Part shown: positions 1-5,343 of the stretch, piece by piece
How positions within the stretch are numbered: position 1 is the stretch's first letter
How the letters are laid out: each line of letters begins with the position of its first letter
Source of the DNA: Gammaproteobacteria bacterium
Lineage (GTDB): Bacteria; Pseudomonadota; Gammaproteobacteria; SZUA-229
NCBI GenBank assembly: GCA_011321985.1
Contig: DROB01000245.1
Location: 1 to 5,620, forward strand
Direction: 5' to 3'
Length of the DNA stretch: 5,620 nucleotides
Program-made: the position numbers and the translations under genes
The notes under the pieces: model-generated
What the model saw: the letters and a program-made list of their open reading frames with translations, nothing else
Told to the model about the DNA's origin: nothing
Databases searched by the model: none

Positions 1-752
1 CACCGCTGCCGGTCTATGCCCATGTACCGATGATATTAGGGGATGATGGCAAACGCCTGTCCAAACGCCATGGGGCAGTCAGCGTCATGCAGTATAAAGA
101 AGACGGTTTTCTGCCAGAAGCGTTGATCAATTATCTGGTTCGATTGAGCTGGTCGCACGGAGATCAGGAGATCTTCAGTCGTGAACAGATGATCGAACTC
201 TTTGATGCCGTTGATATCAATACCTCGGCCTCGGCATTTAATACCGAAAAACTGCTCTGGTTGAACCAGCACTATATCAAAAACAAAGCACCTGAAGCAC
301 TGGCTGAAATATTGCACGATTATATCCAGGCAGCGGGTTATTCAACGCTCGATGGCCCGGATCTGATACGCGTGCTGGCTGTCTTTCAGGAACGTTGTAA
401 TACGCTGGTTGAGCTGGCGAATGACATACGTTTTCTCTATGAAGATTTTGAAACATACGATGTAAAACAGGCCAAAAAGCAGTTCAAGGAAACCAGTCTG
501 CCGGTTCTGGAAACGTTAAAACAACAGTACCATGAACTGGAAGACTGGTCTGCAGAAGCGATACATCATGTGGTGGAAAGCACGGTTAATACGCTTGAAG
601 TCGGCTTTGGAAAAGTCGGGCAACCCTTGCGTCTGGCGGTTACCGGTCACGGTAAATCGCCTTCTATCGATGTGACGCTGGCCCTGCTCGGTAAAGAAAA
701 AACGCTTGAACGTCTTGATCAGGCTATACGTTATATCAGGGATAAGGGCTAA
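1..752 (+). CDS. gltX: Glutamyl-tRNA synthetase, C-terminal part (5' end outside window)
   Basis: Charges tRNA-Glu with glutamate in the cytoplasm (class I aminoacyl-tRNA synthetase). The frame is already open at position 3, upstream of the first ATG at 30, so the ATG is internal and the gene is cut by the window edge. About 249 codons remain. Against the roughly 470 residues usual for bacterial GltX, the missing part is the N-terminal catalytic half with its HIGH motif. The visible part opens with a KMSKS-type loop (KRLSKRHG, fragment residues 17-24) that binds ATP. The anticodon-binding helical domain follows, and the gene ends in a typical GltX tail (RLDQAIRYIRDKG). The stop is TAA at 750-752. 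The next gene converges on it, so gltX ends its transcript here. GltX is sure; GlnS or GluQ would not carry this C-terminal region. Confidence 0.97.
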   Translation, partial: PLPVYAHVPMILGDDGKRLSKRHGAVSVMQYKEDGFLPEALINYLVRLSWSHGDQEIFSREQMIELFDAVDINTSASAFNTEKLLWLNQHYIKNKAPEALAEILHDYIQAAGYSTLDGPDLIRVLAVFQERCNTLVELANDIRFLYEDFETYDVKQAKKQFKETSLPVLETLKQQYHELEDWSAEAIHHVVESTVNTLEVGFGKVGQPLRLAVTGHGKSPSIDVTLALLGKEKTLERLDQAIRYIRDKG

Positions 753-770
753 GGAACCTCTCTGGTTTAG

Positions 771-821
771 TCACCGGCAGTCACCCGACTGACAGAAAAA
801 TCAGTGGATAACTGCCAGTGA
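771..821. terminator. Imperfect inverted repeat between convergent genes, possible bidirectional terminator
   Basis: Arms at 771-781 and 811-821 form 11 pairs with one defect. The defect is a C-A mismatch in + strand RNA but a G-U wobble in - strand RNA, so the hairpin is stronger in the transcript of the - strand gene. An inner stem ACTGA/TCAGT (788-792 with 801-805) closes over a loop containing AAAAA. It sits exactly in the gap between the facing 3' ends of gltX and the lamin-tail gene, where a shared terminator is expected. No T-tract follows on either strand, so a classic intrinsic terminator is not shown; it could instead protect the 3' ends of the mRNAs or be a dispersed repeat. Confidence 0.4.
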
Positions 822-830
822 ACTACCGGC

Positions 831-1502
831 TTAGCTTCTTCTGGCGAAACCCGCAACACCGATTATGCCGGAGCCAAATAACCACAGTGCTGCAGGCACC
901 GGTACGGCACTGACACTGGCCACTGAGCAGTTACCCGATCCTGCAATATTCTGTGACCCCGGGGTGAGGCAGCCCAGCTCAAAATCAAAGGCATTATTAT
1001 TGCTGTCCATGCCATCAATGATGCGGGAAATACTGACGGTAGTGCTGTTATTGTCCTTGATGGTCAGGGCATCACCTTCGGTCTGAAGTGCCAGAAAACC
1101 TTCATAAGAGATGGAGTCCAGCAGGGAGGCGTTTTCAAAAAGTGCAATCGCGTCAGGGGCACCGTTCTGCAGCCAGCCACTGGTTGATGTGAAGCTATAG
1201 TCGCAGTTGAGCACCTGACTGGCATCACCACATACGACGAAATAATCACTGCCGCCGATACTGAATCCGGTTAAATCGATTGACCTGTATGCGGAAGAGT
1301 TTAAGCCGTTAATCAGGTCGATAGAGTAATTATCGAGTGACGTTATTAGATCACCCGTATTGAATAATTCTATAAATTCAGCGGTGTCAGCACCGGCCTG
1401 ATCATAATCAAATTCATTGATAACGATTGCAGCGAGGCTGTTAAAACCGATGCAGGCGGTTGCAGTTAAAAGGCACAGTGACAGCTTTCTGGATTTTTCC
1501 AT
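831..1502 (-). CDS. Secreted lamin-tail-domain protein with VPLPA-CTERM sorting signal
   Basis: Predicted exported protein of 223 aa; enzymatic activity is neither seen nor expected. Residues 1-24 form a signal peptide: basic MEKSRK, a hydrophobic core, and a cleavage site near SLA-A. Residues 25 to about 135 resemble a lamin tail domain (LTD), an Ig-like beta fold, beginning IVINEFDYDQAG and continuing AEFIELFNTG. Residues 156-186 carry the usual LTD-protein tail (SISRIIDGMDSNNN, then LTPGSQN). The C-terminus is a tripartite sorting signal: VPVPA at 200-204, a hydrophobic segment to about 219, then the basic end RRS. Such VPLPA/PEP-CTERM tails are recognised by exosortases in the inner membrane. 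Four cysteines (91, 100, 178, 192) could form disulfides outside the cytoplasm. The start is supported by AAGGAG at 1511-1516, 8 nt before the ATG. The gene is monocistronic and convergent with gltX. The ligand and role are unknown. Confidence 0.88.
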   Translation of the reverse strand: MEKSRKLSLCLLTATACIGFNSLAAIVINEFDYDQAGADTAEFIELFNTGDLITSLDNYSIDLINGLNSSAYRSIDLTGFSIGGSDYFVVCGDASQVLNCDYSFTSTSGWLQNGAPDAIALFENASLLDSISYEGFLALQTEGDALTIKDNNSTTVSISRIIDGMDSNNNAFDFELGCLTPGSQNIAGSGNCSVASVSAVPVPAALWLFGSGIIGVAGFARRS

Positions 1503-1529
1503 TTTTAATACTCCTTGTCGTTAAGAAAT

Positions 1530-1543
1530 GCGCAGGATTGCGC
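1530..1543. repeat. Short perfect inverted repeat in leader of lamin-tail gene
   Basis: GCGCA and TGCGC (1530-1534 and 1539-1543) flank a 4-base loop. On the - strand the element lies about 27 nt before the start codon, just downstream of TTGACG (complement of 1543-1548), which resembles a -35 box. The -10 at the right distance is poor. The repeat could be an operator or a small leader hairpin; a 5-bp arm is short enough to be chance. Confidence 0.3.
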
Positions 1544-1734
1544 GTCAAAACACAGCGTTTTGAGTCTGAATAGAGGTAATGTGCAAGCAGAAGGTGACTG
1601 GCGCTTTCAGGTCTGGCTATGGTATGCCGTGATGTGGTCGGTCGAAAACAGGTAGGGGGACACCCATTCCATCGGGTAAGGTCAGTTTCCATGTCAATCA
1701 TCCTGATTGCAGATAGTGATAAATCCGTGTTGGG

Positions 1735-1753
1735 CAGATATTAACCAGATATT
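1735..1753. repeat. Tandem CAGATATT direct repeats, 11-bp period
   Basis: CAGATATT occurs at 1735-1742 and again at 1746-1753, separated by AAC. The start-to-start distance of 11 bp is about one turn of the DNA helix, so both copies face the same side, as in many two-site operators. It lies 15 bp before the terminator candidate and about 100 bp before the tRNA promoter. No known regulator consensus was recognised. Confidence 0.4.
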
Positions 1754-1767
1754 GGGGTGCTTGTAAA

Positions 1768-1797
1768 CCTGTAAATGACGGTTACAGGCATTTTTTC
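1768..1797 (+). terminator. Rho-independent terminator candidate without an upstream same-strand gene
   Basis: A perfect 7-bp stem CCTGTAA/TTACAGG (1768-1774 with 1782-1788) closes over a 7-base loop and is followed after CA by six T residues (1791-1796). This fits the intrinsic terminator pattern on the + strand only; the opposite strand has no matching T-run. The stem has just three G-C pairs, so termination may be partial. The nearest + strand gene upstream is gltX, whose stop lies about 1 kb away beyond a reverse-oriented gene. Confidence 0.55.
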
Positions 1798-1825
1798 AGA
1801 TTTTGATTTGTTGTGCGAAGTGTTC

Positions 1826-1852
1826 TTTACTAAAAAACCCATTCAATATAAG
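1826..1852 (+). promoter_or_regulatory. Probable sigma-70 promoter for tRNA-Ala and possibly the rml operon
   Basis: TATAAG at 1847-1852 matches the -10 consensus at five of six positions and would start transcription around 1859, a few bases before the mature tRNA. The best -35 is TTTACT (1826-1831, four of six) at a short 15-bp spacing. An alternative pair is TTGATT (1803-1808) with TTTACT as -10 at 17 bp, both four of six. Some promoter is required between the terminator candidate and the tRNA; which of the two is used is inferred. Confidence 0.4.
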
Positions 1853-1867
1853 ATTCCTCCTCATTTC

Positions 1868-1943
1868 GGGGCTATAGCTCAGCTGGGAGAGCGCAACACT
1901 GGCAGTGTTGAGGTCAGCGGTTCGATCCCGCTTAGCTCCACCA
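1868..1943 (+). tRNA. tRNA-Ala, anticodon GGC, CCA encoded
   Basis: The 76-nt cloverleaf reads clearly. The acceptor stem GGGGCTA pairs with TAGCTCC (1868-1874 with 1933-1939) and includes the G3-U70 wobble that identifies alanine tRNAs. The D arm is GCTC/GAGC. The anticodon stem CAACA/TGTTG holds loop CTGGCAG with anticodon GGC at 1901-1903. The T arm AGCGG/CCGCT carries TTCGATC, then discriminator A and an encoded CCA (1941-1943). It reads GCC and GCU codons. No terminator follows, and rmlB starts 16 nt downstream, so a common transcript is likely, with RNase processing releasing the tRNA. tRNA-Ala(GGC) near gltX is a known gammaproteobacterial arrangement (alaWX in E. coli). Confidence 0.97.
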
Positions 1944-1959
1944 TATTCAAAGGGTAAAA

Positions 1960-3021
1960 ATGAAGGTTATCGTTACCGGAGGCGCTGGATTTATCGGTTC
2001 GGCAGTCATTCGGCAATACGTCAACGACACCGGGCACGAGGTGGTTAACCTGGATGCGCTCACCTATGCCGGTAATCTGGAGTCGCTCACGGATATTGAG
2101 CAAAACGCCAGGTATATCTTTGAGCACGTCAATATCTGTGATATCAAAGCGCTGGAGCGGGTTTTTGAGCAGCATCAGCCCGATGCCATCATGCATCTGG
2201 CAGCTGAATCGCATGTTGACCGTTCCATCGACGGGCCTGCCGAGTTCATCCAGACAAATATCGTTGGTACCTATAACCTGCTCGATGTTGCCAAAAAATA
2301 CTGGGATGGATTGTCCGGTGAGAAAAAAGCCCTTTTTCGATTCCACCATGTTTCGACAGATGAGGTCTATGGCGATCTGGGCAAAACCGGTTATTTTACC
2401 GAAGAGACTGCTTATGAACCCAGCTCACCTTATTCTGCCAGCAAAGCTTCTTCCGATCATCTGGTCAGGGCCTGGCATCGGACCTACGGTTTTCCGGTCG
2501 TCATCACCAACTGCTCCAATAATTATGGGGGTTATCAGTTTCCGGAGAAACTCATCCCGCTGGTAATACTTAATGCTCTGGAGGGTAGACCGTTGCCGGT
2601 CTATGGTAAAGGTGACCAGATCCGTGACTGGTTGCATGTAGATGACCATGCTCGGGCACTGAGGTTAGTGCTGGAAACCGGGAAAAATGGCGAGACGTAT
2701 AACATCGGTGGCCACAATGAAAAGACCAATCTTGAGGTGGTGAAAACCATCTGCAACCTGCTGGATAAACTGGTACCGGATTCTCCCCATATACCCCATG
2801 ATTCGCTGATAAGCTATGTTACAGACCGCCCTGGCCATGACCTGAGATATGCCATCGATGCGGATAAGATTGCAGCCGAGCTGGGATGGATACCGGAAGA
2901 AACATTTGAAAGCGGTCTCGAGAAAACCATTCACTGGTATCTGGAAAATGCACAATGGTGTCAGCATGTGCAGGATGGTAGTTACCAGAGAGAGCGATTA
3001 GGTACTGGAGAAGAAAAATGA
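1960..3021 (+). CDS. rmlB: dTDP-glucose 4,6-dehydratase
   Basis: Second step of dTDP-L-rhamnose synthesis: removes water from dTDP-D-glucose to give dTDP-4-keto-6-deoxy-D-glucose, with tightly bound NAD. The 353 aa match the usual length of an extended short-chain dehydrogenase of this class. Visible motifs are the Rossmann GGAGFIGS (7-14, GxxGxxG), AAESHVDRS (81-89), the catalytic T133-D134-E135 in VSTDEVYG, and the YxxxK pair Y158/K162 in YSASK. The Asp-Glu pair separates dehydratases from simple 4-epimerases such as GalE. The start is the ATG after AAAGGG (1949-1954, 5 nt spacing), just past the tRNA. The end overlaps rmlA by ATGA. First gene of the rml operon; it may share the tRNA transcript. 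Function is sure. Confidence 0.97.
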   Translation: MKVIVTGGAGFIGSAVIRQYVNDTGHEVVNLDALTYAGNLESLTDIEQNARYIFEHVNICDIKALERVFEQHQPDAIMHLAAESHVDRSIDGPAEFIQTNIVGTYNLLDVAKKYWDGLSGEKKALFRFHHVSTDEVYGDLGKTGYFTEETAYEPSSPYSASKASSDHLVRAWHRTYGFPVVITNCSNNYGGYQFPEKLIPLVILNALEGRPLPVYGKGDQIRDWLHVDDHARALRLVLETGKNGETYNIGGHNEKTNLEVVKTICNLLDKLVPDSPHIPHDSLISYVTDRPGHDLRYAIDADKIAAELGWIPEETFESGLEKTIHWYLENAQWCQHVQDGSYQRERLGTGEEK

Positions 3022-3905
3022 AAGGCATAATTCTGGCAGGTGGATCAGGAACGAGATTGTATCCGATAACGCAGGGAGCGAGTAAACAGTTAATGCCGAT
3101 CTACGATAAACCGATGATCTACTATCCTTTATCGGTATTGATGCTTTCGGGTATAACAGAAGTTCTGATTATTTCGACACCACACGATCTGCCCCAGTTT
3201 GAAGCACTGTTAGGAGATGGAAAAAATATCGGCATGTCTTTTTCCTATATCGAGCAACCGTCACCTGACGGGCTTGCGCAGGCTTTTATCCTGGGGGAAG
3301 ACTTTATCGGTGATGATGATGTCTGCCTGGTGTTGGGGGATAATATTTTTTATGGTCAGGGACTTGTTGAGATGCTGGCAAATTCAGTTGCAAATGCAGA
3401 AAACAATAAAGCAACTGTCTTCGGCTATTATGTAAAAGATCCTGAGCGTTATGGTGTTGCTGAGTTTGATAAAAAAGGAAACGTGTTAAGTATCGAGGAA
3501 AAACCCGGAAATCCGAGAAGTCATTATGCTGTTGTCGGCCTGTATTTTTACCCTAATAACGTTATCGATATAGCTAAACAGGTTAAACCCTCGGTGCGGG
3601 GTGAACTTGAAATTACTACGGTCAATCAAAAATACCTCGAACAGGGTGGTTTGAAAGTTTCGCTGATGGGACGTGGTTATGCCTGGCTGGATACGGGAAC
3701 GCACGAAAGCCTGTTAGAAGCATCAAACTATATCCAGACTATCGAAAATCGACAGGGTTTGAAAGTGGCCTGTATAGAGGAGATTGCTTTTGAGATGGGA
3801 TATATCGATAAAAAGAAACTGGTCGAGCTGGCACTTCCCCTGAAGAATAATCAGTATGGACAATATCTACTGCGTCGGGCAGACGAGGGTCGTTTTCCTG
3901 GATGA
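3018..3905 (+). CDS. rmlA: Glucose-1-phosphate thymidylyltransferase
   Basis: First and committed step of the pathway: glucose-1-phosphate plus dTTP gives dTDP-glucose and pyrophosphate; the enzyme family is feedback-inhibited by dTDP-rhamnose. The 295 aa fit the long RmlA form, whose extra C-terminal part carries the allosteric region. The nucleotidyltransferase signature GGSGTRLYP lies at 8-16, followed by K23 in ASKQLMP, LGDN with metal ligand D108, EEKP (160-163) for the sugar phosphate, and WLDTGT with the second metal ligand D225. GGAG at 3007-3010, 7 nt upstream, supports the start inside the end of rmlB. It overlaps rmlC by ATGA. RffH of enterobacterial common antigen is a close paralogue with the same reaction, but the context favours RmlA. 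Confidence 0.97.
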   Translation: MKGIILAGGSGTRLYPITQGASKQLMPIYDKPMIYYPLSVLMLSGITEVLIISTPHDLPQFEALLGDGKNIGMSFSYIEQPSPDGLAQAFILGEDFIGDDDVCLVLGDNIFYGQGLVEMLANSVANAENNKATVFGYYVKDPERYGVAEFDKKGNVLSIEEKPGNPRSHYAVVGLYFYPNNVIDIAKQVKPSVRGELEITTVNQKYLEQGGLKVSLMGRGYAWLDTGTHESLLEASNYIQTIENRQGLKVACIEEIAFEMGYIDKKKLVELALPLKNNQYGQYLLRRADEGRFPG

Positions 3906-4447
3906 GAGTGACAGCGTCAAAAATTTCTGATGTTTTAATCATCGAACCCGATGTTTTTGGTGATAGCCGAGGTTTTTTCTTCGAAAGCTTTAATAAGAAA
4001 AAGTTTGAGGGAGCAACGGGTCTTAAGGCTGATTTCGTGCAGGATAACCACTCTAGATCAACAAAAGGAGTGTTGCGTGGTCTGCATTATCAGATAAAAC
4101 AACCACAGGGAAAACTTGTGCGTGTCTGTTGCGGAGAGGTATTTGATGTAGCTGTTGATATAAGAAGATCGTCACCAACTTTTGGTCAGTGGACCGGTGC
4201 TTTTTTATCTGCGGAGAACAAACGGCAGCTATGGATACCACAAGGGTTTGCTCATGGCTTCGTCGTCCTGTCAAAAACGGCAGAATGTTTGTATAAAGCG
4301 ACTGATTATTATGCGCCGGAGCATGAGCGTTGTATCCGTTGGGATGATAAAGCGCTTGCTATAAATTGGCATTTCGATGATAAGCCACTTGTCTCAGAAA
4401 AAGATACACGAGGTTGTGGGTTCGGTCAGGCCGACATTTTTGAATGA
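3902..4447 (+). CDS. rmlC: dTDP-4-dehydrorhamnose 3,5-epimerase
   Basis: Third step: inverts C3 and C5 of dTDP-4-keto-6-deoxy-D-glucose to give dTDP-4-keto-L-rhamnose, without cofactor. The 181 aa are the usual size of this cupin-fold dimer. Recognisable are the substrate-binding RGFFFESF (23-30), QDNHSRS (47-53), the catalytic base H62 in LRGLHYQ, IPQGFAHGF (112-120), Y131 at the place of the catalytic acid tyrosine, and SEKDTRG (165-171), whose D168 is the partner of the histidine. All expected active-site residues are present, so it should be a true 3,5-epimerase rather than a 3-epimerase. The nearest ribosome binding sequence, GAGGG at 3885-3889, is 12 nt away, so translation probably depends on coupling to rmlA through the ATGA overlap. 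Confidence 0.96.
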   Translation: MRVTASKISDVLIIEPDVFGDSRGFFFESFNKKKFEGATGLKADFVQDNHSRSTKGVLRGLHYQIKQPQGKLVRVCCGEVFDVAVDIRRSSPTFGQWTGAFLSAENKRQLWIPQGFAHGFVVLSKTAECLYKATDYYAPEHERCIRWDDKALAINWHFDDKPLVSEKDTRGCGFGQADIFE

Positions 4448-5343
4448 AGATCCTGTTATTTGGTAAAAAAGGTCAGGTTGGTTGGGAGTTAAACCGATCA
4501 TTGTTGCCTTTAGGTGATGTCGTAGCTCTGTGCAAGGATGAAGCCGATTTTTCCGAACCTGAAAAACTGAGAAAAATTGTATCGAGCTTAGCGCCAGATA
4601 TTATAGTGAATGCTGCCGCGTATACTGCAGTCGATAATGCGGAAGAGAATGAGGGTGTGGCATTCAGAGTTAATGCGGCCTCACCTGGTGTGTTGGCAGA
4701 AGAAGCGTTAAAGTTGAACGCTTTATTAATTCATTATTCTACTGATTACGTTTTTGATGGAACAAAAAAAACTCTTTATACGGAATCGGATGCAGCTGAC
4801 CCGGTAAATGCATATGGAAGGACCAAACTGGCGGGTGAGAAAGCTATTCAAGCTTCAGGATGTGCCTACCTGATTTTTCGTACTTCATGGGTGTATGCTG
4901 GCAGAGGTAATAATTTCCTGTTGACGATATTGAAATCGATAAAAGAAAAAAAAGAACTGGATATAGTGTCAGATCAGATCGGGGCTCCAACTTCAGCAAG
5001 GCTGATCGCTGATACTACATCGCAATGTTTGATGTTGGCTATCCAGGAGATGCTGACAGGCCATTTCATCTCTGAGCTGTACCACTTGTCTGCTTCAGGT
5101 ACTACAAGTTGGCATGGGTTTTCTGAAGAGATAGTCAGGGTCGCGAGGTTGCATAATTACCCGCTGAAAATTGAAAGAGTAAATCGAGTTCTGAGTTCAG
5201 ATTATCCTGTGTCAGCAAATCGACCGCTTAGCTCATTACTCAGTACGAAGAAATTACAGAATAAATTCAAAGTTACGCTTCCTGACTGGAAAATTTCACT
5301 TGATATGTGTCTGCAAGAGATAGGGTATTTCGGACCAGAATAA
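4444..5343 (+). CDS. rmlD: dTDP-4-dehydrorhamnose reductase
   Basis: Last step: NAD(P)H-dependent reduction of dTDP-4-keto-L-rhamnose to dTDP-L-rhamnose, the donor for rhamnosyltransferases. The 299 aa are normal for the family. Motifs in order: GKKGQVG (7-13, GxxGxxG nucleotide binding), NAAAYTAVDNAE (56-67), STDYVFDG (99-106), the catalytic YxxxK pair Y124/K128 in NAYGRTKLAGE, FRTSWVYAG (145-153), and the C-terminal NRPLSS (259-264). No good ribosome binding site precedes the ATG, which overlaps the rmlC stop by ATGA, so coupling is likely. It ends in a double stop TAATAA and is the last gene of the tight chain. Two runs of eight A (4764-4771, 4946-4953) lie within the frame, which continues intact through both. 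Confidence 0.96.
   Translation: MKILLFGKKGQVGWELNRSLLPLGDVVALCKDEADFSEPEKLRKIVSSLAPDIIVNAAAYTAVDNAEENEGVAFRVNAASPGVLAEEALKLNALLIHYSTDYVFDGTKKTLYTESDAADPVNAYGRTKLAGEKAIQASGCAYLIFRTSWVYAGRGNNFLLTILKSIKEKKELDIVSDQIGAPTSARLIADTTSQCLMLAIQEMLTGHFISELYHLSASGTTSWHGFSEEIVRVARLHNYPLKIERVNRVLSSDYPVSANRPLSSLLSTKKLQNKFKVTLPDWKISLDMCLQEIGYFGPE

Larger units (their letters stand above)
1503..1867. other. Gene-free divergent intergenic region
   Basis: This region separates the 5' end of the - strand lamin-tail gene from the + strand tRNA-Ala. I see no convincing protein gene: the short open frames lack ribosome binding sites and family features. It holds the leader of the - strand gene with a small GCGCA inverted repeat, a pair of CAGATATT direct repeats, a + strand intrinsic terminator candidate, and the promoter region of the tRNA. 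A consensus TTGACA exists on the - strand at 1692-1697, but no acceptable -10 box follows at 16-18 bp. Confidence 0.7.

Noticed and set aside
829..836. GCTTAGCT matching the tRNA-Ala acceptor region as an attachment-site repeat flanking the lamin-tail gene
   Set aside because: Eight bases is within chance for this window, the match does not extend, and no integrase or transposase is present.
1441..1701. 86-codon - strand open frame upstream of the lamin-tail gene
   Set aside because: It overlaps the signal-peptide region of the lamin-tail gene in another frame and has a low-complexity, unstructured translation. The overlapped gene has the ribosome site and clear motifs.
1775..1957. 60-codon + strand open frame across the terminator region and the tRNA
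   Set aside because: It contains the whole tRNA-Ala in sense, starts inside the terminator loop without a ribosome binding site, and matches no family I recognise. The tRNA explains the stretch.
1879..2349. 156-codon - strand open frame
   Set aside because: It runs antisense to the tRNA and the first third of rmlB. The reading comes from the complement of tRNA and rmlB codons; no ribosome site or domain is visible.
2054..2566. 170-codon + strand open frame inside rmlB
   Set aside because: A shifted-frame shadow of rmlB, rich in Ser, Pro, Met and Ile, with no motifs; rmlB is intact in its own frame.
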